DNA from: Christensenellaceae bacterium
Lineage (GTDB): Bacteria; Bacillota; Clostridia; Christensenellales; Christensenellaceae
Length of the DNA stretch: 64,000 nt
Assembly (NCBI GenBank): GCA_022846035.1
Contig: AP025580.1
Location: 372,001 to 436,000 of the forward strand
Reading direction: 5' to 3'
In this document: positions 15,816 through 24,039 of the stretch, one piece after another
How the letters are laid out: each line of letters starts with the position of its first letter
Position numbering within the stretch: the stretch's first letter is position 1
Program-made: the position numbers and the translations under genes
The notes under the pieces: model-generated
Databases searched by the model: none
Told to the model about the DNA's origin: nothing
Seen by the model: only the letters and a program-made list of their open reading frames with translations

Positions 15816-16208
15816 ATGGTTTATTCAAAGCAACGGGAACTGATTTTAAAGACAGTACTCGAACGCAGGATTCATCCGACGGCCGATACGGTATTTTCCC
15901 TCTTGAAACCGGATCATCCGAACCTGTCTCTTGCGACGGTTTACAGAAACCTGAATTTGTTGGCGGAAAACGGGTTGCTGCTCCGGATACCTGTTCCCGA
16001 CGGCGCCGACCACTTCGACGGAACCTTGAGTCCGCATTATCATATGATATGCGAAAAGTGCGGCCAAATGGTGGACGTGCCGCGTGAATATGTTCCTGCG
16101 TTCGATTCCGAGGTTGCGCAGAAAACAGGCTGCGTTATACACTCTCACACCATTGTGTTTTACGGATTGTGCGAACATTGCAATCGCGCATCGCAGGCTT
16201 CCTCCTAA
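15816..16208 (+). CDS. perR: PerR-type peroxide-sensing Fur-family repressor
   Basis: A 130-residue Fur-family regulator. The winged-helix recognition segment is S-L-A-T-V-Y-R-N-L (38-46). By alignment from memory with B. subtilis PerR, all five regulatory metal ligands (H37, D85, H91, H93, D104) are matched here by H20, D68, H74, H76 and D87. The Asp rather than Glu at the last site points to PerR rather than Fur or Zur. The structural zinc cysteines C79, C82, C119 and C122 are present. The N-terminus is about 17 residues shorter than in B. subtilis. ATG 15816 is chosen over GTG 15810 for its spacing to AAAAGG. Autoregulation is likely from the box in its leader. Confidence 0.88.
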   Translation: MVYSKQRELILKTVLERRIHPTADTVFSLLKPDHPNLSLATVYRNLNLLAENGLLLRIPVPDGADHFDGTLSPHYHMICEKCGQMVDVPREYVPAFDSEVAQKTGCVIHSHTIVFYGLCEHCNRASQASS

Positions 16209-16246
16209 AAGCCGCGAATCTAAGAGGTTTTATTTCTTCACTTTGG

Positions 16247-16298
16247 AAAGAGCGTTTCCGCATTGATTGGGGGTCGGAAACGCTCTTTCTTTATTTTG
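16247..16298 (+). terminator. perR terminator
   Basis: A perfect 14-bp stem (16247-16260 with 16275-16288) with a 14-nt loop and a T-rich tail. Confidence 0.92.
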
Positions 16299-16828
16299 TA
16301 TAGCAACAAAAAGCTACTGTTTGTATTACAAAAGGGAATAAATGACTTAAAATGATGGTTGCATACAAAAATTAACGAAAATTTACCATTTTTAATATCG
16401 GATGGTACAAAAAAACGGTATAATATTCTATAGTGTTAATCTAGTATCGTTTTGCTTAGATTTCAATGAAACAATTACATAATGATCTGCGAAAGGAAAT
16501 GTCATTTTAGGCAGCGCGTATGGTTTTGGTTTTGAGGGGCATTCCTGTATTAATGATGGTAAAAATATTACCGTCGCTTTCAAAAAAGACATAAAAATAC
16601 GATTCAAAACTACTTTTTTTTGTCATTTGTATACGAATACTTTAAAAAACAGTTGGTTTATAATGGAAAAAGAATACAAAAAGTAGATTTTCTTAAGACA
16701 GATCCCCTTCAATAAATCCACTTGATTTCAAAACAACACCTTGCTTTCATATGAATTTGCGCTTTCTGGGTGGAAACAGGCTACGCATCATAGTTTGTTT
16801 TGTTACAAAACGTTTGGAGGTAGGACAA
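16299..16828. other. AT-rich control region upstream of the PocR-AraC gene
   Basis: About 530 bp without a convincing gene. It holds a perfect 13-bp palindrome TTTGTATTACAAA (16320-16332) and several GTACAAA/TACAAA/GTATAC-type repeats. It also holds two TATAAT elements without good -35 partners (16415-16420 area and 16656-16661 area), as expected for activator-dependent or autoregulated promoters. An AT content much above the flanking genes is evident by eye. No RNA gene is recognised. Confidence 0.5.
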
Positions 16829-17863
16829 TTGAACAGTAATTTATTGAATATTCGCAGCATCCTCGATTTGGAGCAATGGCAAAGAATTCAGGATGAGCTG
16901 GCGGCCGTTACCGGTATGGCGATCCTGATTGTGGACTATAAGGGCGTGCCGGTGACAAAACATAGCGGCTGTACGGAATTCTGTGCAACCGTCAGAAGAA
17001 ATCCGGAGACGGCAAAGTATTGTCAAAAATGTGATTCCAGAGGAGGAATCGAGGCGGCGAGACTGAATAAACCTTTTATGTACCTGTGCCATTGCAACAT
17101 CGTAGATGTGGCTATTCCCATTGTAATAGATGAAAAGTATATCGGTGCCGTTATGGCGGGACAGGTGGTGGCCGAGCGCGCGCAAATAGCGGACAACCTG
17201 GAAAAAATCTTGATGTCGTCCTATGAAAACAGCTTCATAAGCGAGAGTGATTCGCTGAAAGAAAAATTCGATAAAATCCCTCATTTTTCTATCCGGCGCA
17301 TAATCGCGATAACCAACCTGTTATTTCATTTATGTAATTATATTGTCGGAGAAGCGGTCAGCAAGAACGCGATGAATGAAACTTATGGAAAAATACTTGG
17401 GAATGTAGCTGAAAGCACACATGTGGAAGCGGATTTTACGGATACATCGCTGGACGCCATGATCAACATCAAAGATCAGGTCTTAAAAGCAATCATGAGC
17501 AAACAAATTAAATCTACCGAGCCCAAAGATTTGAGTTCATCCAAACATCCGATTTTAAAACCGGTTATCGAATATATCTACAATAATAAACATGAGAATA
17601 TCATGCTTTCGCAAATGGCGAAGCTTTCGCATACGAGCCCCAGTTATTTAAGCAGGCTGTTTAAGAAAGAAATGGGGAAAAACTTCTCGGATTATGTCAC
17701 CGATTTCAAAATTACGCTTGCAAAAGAGATGCTGGAAACGACCAATCTGTCGGTTACCGATATTTCAAACGATCTCGGATTCAGCGACTCAGGATATTTT
17801 ATCAAACAATTTAAAAAGCATGAAGGCGTAACGCCGGCTATGTTCAGAAAATACATGAAGTGA
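16829..17863 (+). CDS. PocR-domain AraC-family transcriptional regulator
   Basis: A 344-residue regulator. Residues about 8-185 form a PocR sensory domain with its Cys pattern (S-G-C-T-E-F-C, Y-C-Q-K-C, Y-L-C-H-C) and the P-I-x-x-D-x-x-Y-I-G-A-V-M-A-G-Q strand. Residues about 243-344 are an AraC double helix-turn-helix (S-P-S-Y-L-S-R-L-F-K-K then G-Y-F-I-K-Q-F-K-K). PocR domains bind small diols or related compounds, as in the propanediol regulator. The TTG at 16829 is chosen because GGAGGT lies 7 nt upstream; an ATG 26 codons earlier has no ribosome site. It precedes gldA-dhaK-dhaL and is the likely activator of the catabolic locus. Confidence 0.9.
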   Translation: MNSNLLNIRSILDLEQWQRIQDELAAVTGMAILIVDYKGVPVTKHSGCTEFCATVRRNPETAKYCQKCDSRGGIEAARLNKPFMYLCHCNIVDVAIPIVIDEKYIGAVMAGQVVAERAQIADNLEKILMSSYENSFISESDSLKEKFDKIPHFSIRRIIAITNLLFHLCNYIVGEAVSKNAMNETYGKILGNVAESTHVEADFTDTSLDAMINIKDQVLKAIMSKQIKSTEPKDLSSSKHPILKPVIEYIYNNKHENIMLSQMAKLSHTSPSYLSRLFKKEMGKNFSDYVTDFKITLAKEMLETTNLSVTDISNDLGFSDSGYFIKQFKKHEGVTPAMFRKYMK

Positions 17864-18195
17864 CAAATTGTACAGTCAAAAAATTACTATGGAATATATT
17901 TAGGACAAAATTTTACGATAAATAAATACAAAATGAGGTCATGTGCGTATAATGCCATTTGATTTTTGAAAGGTTATAATATGCTTACACCAACAAAAAA
18001 CAATCTGAATACCGCATTTGCAATTTCGCAAAGCCGGTCATTCAGGAATCCCCAAAATGTTTACAGAAAATAAAACTATATATGCACCAAACGATATTTT
18101 CTGTTTCATTGTTCCATAATATTAAGATTTTATGTTAAAAATCGCGATAGCGCGATAGAAATCACGAACAAAATAAAACAAAGGAGAAAGAGGAA
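17864..18195. other. Control region between the regulator and gldA, with a possible 30-codon ORF
   Basis: 332 bp of AT-rich DNA. It carries TATAAT at 17948-17953 and 17975-17980, neither with a good -35, and the inverted repeat ATCGCG-ATAG-CGCGAT (18141-18156). It also carries an open frame at 17981-18073 (30 residues, starting M-L-T-P-T-K) preceded by GAAAGG. No terminator follows the regulator gene. The region probably holds the regulated promoter of the gldA operon. Confidence 0.45.
17981..18073 (+). CDS. Possible 30-residue leader peptide upstream of gldA
   Basis: ATG with GAAAGG about 5 nt upstream, 30 sense codons, ending N-V-Y-R-K before TAA. The composition (Asn/Thr/Lys/Arg, no membrane segment) gives no function. 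It could be a chance ORF: the TATAAT touching its ATG would make it untranslatable if that element is used, whereas the element at 17948 would allow translation. Confidence 0.22.
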   Translation: MLTPTKNNLNTAFAISQSRSFRNPQNVYRK

Positions 18196-19278
18196 ATGGC
18201 AAGGAGTTATATTTCGCCCTCAAAATTTGTTTTGGGAGAAGGAGAACTGAAGAAACTCGGCGAGCATATAGCGGGCTTTGGGAAGAAGGCAATTCTGATC
18301 GCACACGCAGACGATTTCGCGCGGGTAAAAGATATATTGGATGAAGGGCTGAAGGGGACGGAGTATGTCCACGCAGCATTTGGCGGAGAATCGTGCGATA
18401 AAGAGATTAACCGCATTGTGAAGCTGGCGGAAGAGGAAAAGGCCGAGGTAGTAATCGGGCTGGGCGGCGGTAAGGCGCTGGATACGGCAAAGGCGACAGG
18501 AACGCTGACGAAAAAGCCTGTCATCATCGTACCGACGATCGCGTCGACGGACGCACCGACGAGCGCGCTGGCAATCATTTATACAGAAAACGGAGAGTTC
18601 GAACGGTATATGCACCTGCCTAAGAATCCGGATCTGGTGCTGGTAGATTCCGGAGTGATCGCCAAGGCGCCTACGCGCTTCCTGATCTCAGGAATGGGAG
18701 ATGCGCTGGCAACGGTGTTTGAGGCGCGGGCATGCCTCAAGGCAAGCAAGCCGAACATGTCGGGCGGCATGAGCACAAAAGCGGCTCTGGCGATTGCTGA
18801 AACATGCTACGCGACGCTGCTGGAAGATGCGCACAAGGCGAAAGCGGCGTGTGACGCGGGCGTAGTAACGATCGCGTTGGAGAATATTATAGAAACGAAC
18901 ATCCTGCTTTCAGGATTGGGTTTTGAGAGCAGCGGACTTGCGGCGGCGCACGCAGTACACGACGGACTGACGGTTCTGGAAGAAACGCATCATTACTTCC
19001 ATGGTGAGAAAGTAGCGTTCGGAACGCTGGTACAGTTGGTTCTGGAAAACGCAGAGGAAGAAACGATCATCGAGGTTCTTGATTTCTGCCGTTCGCTGGG
19101 ACTGCCGGTATGCCTCGCAGACCTTGGGGTAGAAGAGCTGGACGACGAGAGACTGATGCGGGTAGCGACGCACGCATGTTCGGATCTGGAGACAATGGAC
19201 AATATGCCGTTTGAGGTACGGCCGTCGGATGTGGCGGCAGCGATCCGCGCGGCAGACATCATTGGGGGTACTTGGTAA
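18196..19278 (+). CDS. gldA: Glycerol dehydrogenase-type iron/zinc alcohol dehydrogenase
   Basis: A 360-residue NAD-dependent polyol dehydrogenase of the GldA family, close to the 367 residues of E. coli GldA. The NAD-binding GLGGGKALDTAKA segment lies at about 93-105. The three metal ligands are recognisable: Asp in ISGMGDALAT, His in AAHAVHDGL and His in YFHGEKVAFG. GldA enzymes interconvert glycerol and dihydroxyacetone or similar vicinal diols and hydroxyketones. The stop codon directly abuts the dhaK start. As dhaK and dhaL follow, the product is probably a hydroxyketone that is then phosphorylated. Strong AAAGGAGAAAGAGG site. Confidence 0.93.
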   Translation: MARSYISPSKFVLGEGELKKLGEHIAGFGKKAILIAHADDFARVKDILDEGLKGTEYVHAAFGGESCDKEINRIVKLAEEEKAEVVIGLGGGKALDTAKATGTLTKKPVIIVPTIASTDAPTSALAIIYTENGEFERYMHLPKNPDLVLVDSGVIAKAPTRFLISGMGDALATVFEARACLKASKPNMSGGMSTKAALAIAETCYATLLEDAHKAKAACDAGVVTIALENIIETNILLSGLGFESSGLAAAHAVHDGLTVLEETHHYFHGEKVAFGTLVQLVLENAEEETIIEVLDFCRSLGLPVCLADLGVEELDDERLMRVATHACSDLETMDNMPFEVRPSDVAAAIRAADIIGGTW

Positions 19279-20268
19279 ATGAAAAAGATCATGAATGAGG
19301 TCGTATCGGTAGTGGATGAAATGTGTGAAGGGATCATCCAGGCGGACGACAATCTGGAGCTTAACGAGCGTTACCGTGTGGTAAAGCGTAAGGAGCTTGA
19401 TAAAAGCAAGGTATGCCTGATTTCAGGCGGGGGCAGCGGCCATGAACCGGCGCACGCGGGCTTTGTGGGCAAGGGAATGCTCAGCGCGGCGGTATGCGGA
19501 GACGTGTTTGCCTCGCCGTCGACGATCCAGGTATACAACGCGATCCTGCAGACGGAAAGCGACGCGGGAACACTGCTGATCATCAAAAACTATTCGGGAG
19601 ACTGCATGAACTTTGACGCGGCGGCAGAGATGGCGAGCGAAGATGGGATCGATGTGGAATGCGTGTATGTGAACGACGACATCGCAGTGCAGGACAGCCT
19701 GTATACGATCGGACGCCGCGGAGTGGCGGGAACCGTCTTTGTACACAAGATCGCCGGCGCGGCGGCAGAAGCGGGCAAGGACTTAAAAGAAGTGAAACGC
19801 ATCGCGGAAAAGGTGATAGCGAATGTGAAGACGATCGGCTTCGCGCTGACGTCGTGTACGGTACCGGCCAAGGGCACGCCGACTTTTGAGATCGCAGAGG
19901 GCGAGATGGAGTTTGGCGTAGGAATCCACGGCGAGCCGGGGATCGAGCGGACGGGAACGGAAGAGTCGCAGAAGATTGCCAAACGTATGGTGGATATGCT
20001 CTGTGATGAACTGAAGCTTGGAAACGCGGAAGAATGCGCGGTGCTCGTAAACGGCCTTGGGGGCACGCCTCTGATGGAGCTGTACATCTTAAATAAGGAC
20101 GTAAACAAGGAGTTGCAGCAGAAAGGCGTTAAGGTCTACAAGACGCTGGTGGGCAATTATATGACGTCGCTGGATATGGCGGGCGCGTCCGTTTCGATTC
20201 TGAAACTGGATGAAGAGCTAAAAGCATTGCTTGCAAGTCCTGCGGATACGCTGGCGCTTAAAGTATGA
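19279..20268 (+). CDS. dhaK: Dihydroxyacetone kinase subunit K
   Basis: A 329-residue substrate-binding subunit. Visible are the GGGSGHEP loop (about 50-57), the H-A-G-F-V-G-K-G-M-L segment and H217 in G-V-G-I-H-G-E-P-G, equivalent to the histidine that binds the hydroxyketone covalently in E. coli DhaK (H218). It holds dihydroxyacetone, or a related ketose such as erythrulose, for phosphorylation by DhaL. Its ATG follows the gldA stop with no gap. The family is certain, the substrate is not. Confidence 0.94.
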   Translation: MKKIMNEVVSVVDEMCEGIIQADDNLELNERYRVVKRKELDKSKVCLISGGGSGHEPAHAGFVGKGMLSAAVCGDVFASPSTIQVYNAILQTESDAGTLLIIKNYSGDCMNFDAAAEMASEDGIDVECVYVNDDIAVQDSLYTIGRRGVAGTVFVHKIAGAAAEAGKDLKEVKRIAEKVIANVKTIGFALTSCTVPAKGTPTFEIAEGEMEFGVGIHGEPGIERTGTEESQKIAKRMVDMLCDELKLGNAEECAVLVNGLGGTPLMELYILNKDVNKELQQKGVKVYKTLVGNYMTSLDMAGASVSILKLDEELKALLASPADTLALKV

Positions 20269-20281
20269 GGGGGACAAGAGG

Positions 20282-20899
20282 ATGGAAATCAGTGCGTTAG
20301 ACGTAAAAAAGGTAATCGCAAAGCTTTGCGACGTTGTAATTGAAAACGAAGTATATTTCTGTGAACTGGACAGTGCGGCCGGCGATGGGGATTTCGGTAT
20401 GTCGCTGTCCAAGGGGTTCAAAGAGGTAAAGAAGGAGATAGACGAGATCGACACGACGGATGTGAGCCAGTTTGTGAGGGGCTGCGCGATGATCATCACG
20501 GAATATTGCGGCGGCGCTTCGGGACCGATATGGGGATCCGCGTTCCGAGCGGCTGCACTTTCCGTAAAAGGTCAGGAGACGATCACGGAAAAGGAAGTGC
20601 CTGTGATGCTGAAAGCGGCAATCGAAGGGATACAGAAACGCGGGGGAGCGAAGCTGGGAGACAAAACGCTTCTTGACGCGCTGATTCCGGCGCAGGAGGC
20701 AATGGAAGCTGCGATCGCGGAAGGAAAGAGTTTCAAAGAAGCGGTGGAAGCGGCTGCACAGAGCGCGGAAGAGGGAGCAGAGAAGACGAAGAAGATCGTG
20801 GCGAACAAGGGTCGCGCGTCGTACCTGGGAGACAGGAGCATCGACTGGCCGGACGCTGGAGCCGTGGCCATCGGCGTTATTTTCAGAAGCTTTGTTTAA
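20282..20899 (+). CDS. dhaL: Dihydroxyacetone kinase subunit L
   Basis: A 205-residue nucleotide-binding subunit that phosphorylates the ketone held by DhaK. The three magnesium-binding Asp residues of the family are in place (D30, D35, D37), but the usual GDGDHG motif reads GDGDFG, with Phe at position 38 instead of His. Other motifs are CGGASGPIWGSAF and GDKTLLDALIPA. Start at ATG 20282 is supported by an AGAGG box and correct family N-terminus. No DhaM phosphotransferase gene is nearby, so ATP may be the direct donor as in DhaKL-type erythrulose kinases. Confidence 0.92.
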   Translation: MEISALDVKKVIAKLCDVVIENEVYFCELDSAAGDGDFGMSLSKGFKEVKKEIDEIDTTDVSQFVRGCAMIITEYCGGASGPIWGSAFRAAALSVKGQETITEKEVPVMLKAAIEGIQKRGGAKLGDKTLLDALIPAQEAMEAAIAEGKSFKEAVEAAAQSAEEGAEKTKKIVANKGRASYLGDRSIDWPDAGAVAIGVIFRSFV

Positions 20900-20915
20900 A
20901 GCAGTTTTCTAAGAG

Positions 20916-21007
20916 TACACATTATAGTAATTTGCATAAGGGAAAGCCCGTGGAATTGTAGCAAAAGGTATGACATAACTACAGTGTTCTTTCTGTTACA
21001 CATTATA
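20916..21007. promoter_or_regulatory. Intergenic region with paired 11-bp direct repeats
   Basis: TACACATTATA occurs at 20916-20926 and again at 20997-21007, 81 bp apart, between dhaL and the first flavoprotein gene. No terminator is seen after dhaL. Such spaced repeats could be activator half-sites for a second promoter of the locus; chance cannot be excluded in AT-rich DNA. Confidence 0.35.
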
Positions 21008-21049
21008 CGGAGAAATCAAGCGAAAAATGTCTCAGGAAAGGAAGAAAAA

Positions 21050-22489
21050 ATGAAAACAGTTACGGAAGCAAGCAGGGAAGTACCGGTTTTATGCGAAGCA
21101 GACGTTGTCGTGATCGGCGGCGGAGCAGCGGGTATCGGCGCAGCACTGGGAGCAGGACGCACGGGGGCAAAGACGATTCTGATTGAACGCTTTGGTTGTT
21201 TAGGCGGTTGCCAGACTTTAACGTTTAACGATTCTTTCACCTTTATCGACGACCGGATTCAGGGTGGGTTGATACAGGAAATCATCAATAAATTGCATGA
21301 GGGCGGCGCGGTATACAAATCCAGCGTTGGTTCTTATAAGGCGCATTGGAGTGACAAAGAAGGTTGCTTCTATTTTGACGCAGAGTACTACAAGTTTATG
21401 CTCGAAAACATGATGCAGGACGCGGGCGTACAGCTTTTATACCATGCGTTTGCGGTAGACGGCATTCATGAGGGGGACGAGCTTAAGGGCGTAATCATCG
21501 AGAGCTGGCAGGGCCGCCATGCAATTCTCGCAAAAACGGTTATCGATTGTACAGGTATTGCGGACCTCGCATGGAAAGCGGGCGCTGAAGTGGTCGGCGA
21601 AGAAGGATATAAAGATAATGCGTTCGGACCTTATAAAGGGCGCCATATGGGACTGGGATACGGCTATTTCATACGGGGACTCGATTATCCAAAATTCAGA
21701 AAATTCGCAGAAGAAAATCCGGAAGAATGGGACGACTGGGTTAAGGGCAGGAAGCTGTTCACGGAAGCTAAAGCGTCCGGAGAACTTTATTCTTTCCGCG
21801 ACAGTTGCATTTTCCAGGAATATGAGGATGGACGCGTATGGATGCTCAGCCCTGGCTATCCGATTCCGGAAGGCCATCATCCGTGGGAAGCAGAACAGAT
21901 CTCCCTGGGAACTGTGGATATGAGGAAACAGGCATGGTCGATCCTGAACCTGCTGAAAAAACATGTGCCTGGATTTGAGAATGCGACCATTGAGCAAACT
22001 GCTGAAAAAGTATTGCACCGCGACGGCCATAGGATCGTAGGGGAATATACGATTACAGAAGAAGATATGCGCGCGGGTACTACTTTTGAAGACGCGATTG
22101 CGTGCTGCAACATGGCGCCGGATCCGTTCTTCCCGGATGGAGGACATCACTTTAAATTTAATATTACGCCTTATGATATTCCGTACCGCAGCCTTGTTTC
22201 CAAGGACTTCGGAAACCTGATGGCGGCCGGTGGAGCAAGTTCTATGGACCTGATCACCTGGGCGGCGCTCCGGTATTGCACACCAAGCGTATGTACAGGT
22301 CAGGCGGCAGGAACTGCGGCGGCGATGGCTGCAAAGCAGGGAATTATGCCCAGCGAATTAAATGTGAAAGAGTTGCAGAACGAGTTGCATAGTCAGGGAA
22401 TGGTAACGACAAATAAAAACCTCCCGCAGTCTGTGGTAGACGAATATGCAAGACGTGATCAGGAGTGGGGCAACGGTTTTGGAATGTAA
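21050..22489 (+). CDS. FAD-dependent oxidoreductase, paralog 1 (PF12831-like)
   Basis: A 479-residue flavoprotein. An N-terminal Rossmann fold is marked by V-I-G-G-G-A-A-G-I-G-A-A-L (21-33) and the ribose-binding L-I-E-R-F-G-C-L-G-G. A second FAD block (V-I-D-C-T-G-I-A) and the C-terminal L-M-A-A-G-G-A-S-S-M-D...T-G-Q-A-A-G-T-A segment complete a PF12831-type FAD oxidoreductase. These enzymes dehydrogenate or reduce small molecules; no reaction can be assigned. Start at ATG 21050 has AGGAAAGGAAG upstream, and its M-K-T-V-T-E-A-S matches the starts of paralogs 2 and 3. The three share head-to-tail similarity. Confidence 0.87.
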   Translation: MKTVTEASREVPVLCEADVVVIGGGAAGIGAALGAGRTGAKTILIERFGCLGGCQTLTFNDSFTFIDDRIQGGLIQEIINKLHEGGAVYKSSVGSYKAHWSDKEGCFYFDAEYYKFMLENMMQDAGVQLLYHAFAVDGIHEGDELKGVIIESWQGRHAILAKTVIDCTGIADLAWKAGAEVVGEEGYKDNAFGPYKGRHMGLGYGYFIRGLDYPKFRKFAEENPEEWDDWVKGRKLFTEAKASGELYSFRDSCIFQEYEDGRVWMLSPGYPIPEGHHPWEAEQISLGTVDMRKQAWSILNLLKKHVPGFENATIEQTAEKVLHRDGHRIVGEYTITEEDMRAGTTFEDAIACCNMAPDPFFPDGGHHFKFNITPYDIPYRSLVSKDFGNLMAAGGASSMDLITWAALRYCTPSVCTGQAAGTAAAMAAKQGIMPSELNVKELQNELHSQGMVTTNKNLPQSVVDEYARRDQEWGNGFGM

Positions 22490-22529
22490 GCTTTCCGGCT
22501 ATGAATCAATATAAAAGGATGTAACGGAA

Positions 22530-23969
22530 ATGAAAACAATATTAGAAGCTTCCAAGGAAGTACCGGTTTTATATGATGTTGACGTGGTTGTGATCGGCGG
22601 CGGCCCGGCGGGAATCGGCGCGGCCCTCGCGGCGGCGCGTAACGGCGCAAAAACCGTGTTGGTCGAAAAGTACGGCTGCTTGGGCGGAAATCAGACGCTG
22701 ACGCATAACGATAATTACACATTCGTAGACGACCGTATTCAAGGCGGCATCGTTGCTGAGATCATCGAGCGCCTGAAAAAAGCGGGCGCAACGTTTAACC
22801 CCAGCGTAGCGTTGATGCGCGATAACTGGAACCCGGGAACAGGCTGTATTTATTTCGACGAGGAATATTACAAACTGATGCTTGAGGCAATGATGGAAGA
22901 AGCGGGAGTAACCCTTCTGTATCACGCGTCGGCGGCAAAGGGGATCGCGGATGGAAATAAGCTGAAAGGCATCATGGTGGAGACACATGAGGGACGGCAG
23001 GCCATTCTTGCCAAATCTGTGATCGACTGTACGGGGATCGCGCATATCGCATGGCTCTCTGGAGCTTCTGTTACCGGCGAAGAGGGGTATCCGGACGACC
23101 GGTTCGGGCCCTTTAAAGGAATGCACATGGGATTCGGCTATGGCTTTTGGATGTGCGGCGTAGACTACAAGAAATTCCGCGAATTCGCAGAGCAGAATGT
23201 GGACGAATGGGATTATTGGGTCAAAGGCAGGAAACTGTTCGTACAGGAAAAAGAAGCGGGCAGGCTATATACGCCGCGTAACAGCACACTGATGATCGAA
23301 TATGCGAACGGGCGCTGCTGGTTCATCGGCGCGTATAAGCCGATCGAAAAGGGACACCATCCGTGGATGGAAGAGGATTTGAGCGAAGCGGAAATCGATC
23401 AGCGCAAGCAGGCGTGGTCTATTCTGGAAACGTTCAAGAAAAATGTTCCGGGCTTTGAGAATGCCAAGATCGAACAGACTCCGGTCAGGCTTTTGCTGCG
23501 CGACGGCCACAGGATCGTAGGGGAATACACGATCACGGACGATGATATGAAGAGCGCGCGCAGTTTCGATGATTCCATCGCATGCTGCAACATGCCGCAG
23601 GATCCGTTCTTCCCCAACGCAAGCCATCAGTTCGTTTATAATGTAACGCCGTACGATATTCCGTACCGCTCTATGCTGTCCAAGGATTTTGATAATCTGC
23701 TGGCAGCCGGCGGATCGGCGTCTATGGACTTGATTACATGGGCGGCGCTTCGGTATTGTACGCCGAGTATTTGCACAGGGCAGGCGGCCGGAACGGCGGC
23801 GGCTCTGGCTGTAAAGCAGGGGATTACGCCCAAGGAGATCGATGTGAAAGCAGTTCAGGACACGCTGCATGAGCAGGGAATGGTCACAACGAACAAACAA
23901 CTGTCGCCTGAGGTGATAGAGGAATATAAATGGCGGACGAAGACGTGGAACAGAGGCCTTAAGCTGTGA
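22530..23969 (+). CDS. FAD-dependent oxidoreductase, paralog 2 (PF12831-like)
   Basis: A 479-residue flavoprotein, the same length as paralog 1 and clearly homologous along its whole length. Shared landmarks are the GGGPAGIGAALAAAR dinucleotide loop, E-K-Y-G-C-L-G-G, D-C-T-G-I-A-H-I-A-W, R-D-G-H-R-I-V-G-E-Y-T-I-T and A-A-G-G-S-A-S-M-D. It begins 40 bp after paralog 1, so a tandem duplication is the simple explanation. Differences cluster in the middle domain, which usually contacts substrate (for example R-P/L-S-P-G-Y-P versus W-F-I-G-A-Y). Different substrate or stereospecificity is possible. Confidence 0.87.
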   Translation: MKTILEASKEVPVLYDVDVVVIGGGPAGIGAALAAARNGAKTVLVEKYGCLGGNQTLTHNDNYTFVDDRIQGGIVAEIIERLKKAGATFNPSVALMRDNWNPGTGCIYFDEEYYKLMLEAMMEEAGVTLLYHASAAKGIADGNKLKGIMVETHEGRQAILAKSVIDCTGIAHIAWLSGASVTGEEGYPDDRFGPFKGMHMGFGYGFWMCGVDYKKFREFAEQNVDEWDYWVKGRKLFVQEKEAGRLYTPRNSTLMIEYANGRCWFIGAYKPIEKGHHPWMEEDLSEAEIDQRKQAWSILETFKKNVPGFENAKIEQTPVRLLLRDGHRIVGEYTITDDDMKSARSFDDSIACCNMPQDPFFPNASHQFVYNVTPYDIPYRSMLSKDFDNLLAAGGSASMDLITWAALRYCTPSICTGQAAGTAAALAVKQGITPKEIDVKAVQDTLHEQGMVTTNKQLSPEVIEEYKWRTKTWNRGLKL

Positions 23970-24039
23970 TGCAAGCGAAAGGACTTGACTACGACAAATC
24001 TGCTGCCCATAAGACTAAGAGATTTGGAGGAATGTATAA

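Noticed and set aside
18141..18156. Palindrome before gldA as a catabolite (cre) site
   Set aside because: ATCGCG-ATAG-CGCGAT does not match the cre consensus; kept only as an unassigned inverted repeat.
21437..22150. 237-residue minus-strand ORF
   Set aside because: Antisense shadow of FAD paralog 1; similar shadows occur opposite paralogs 2 and 3.
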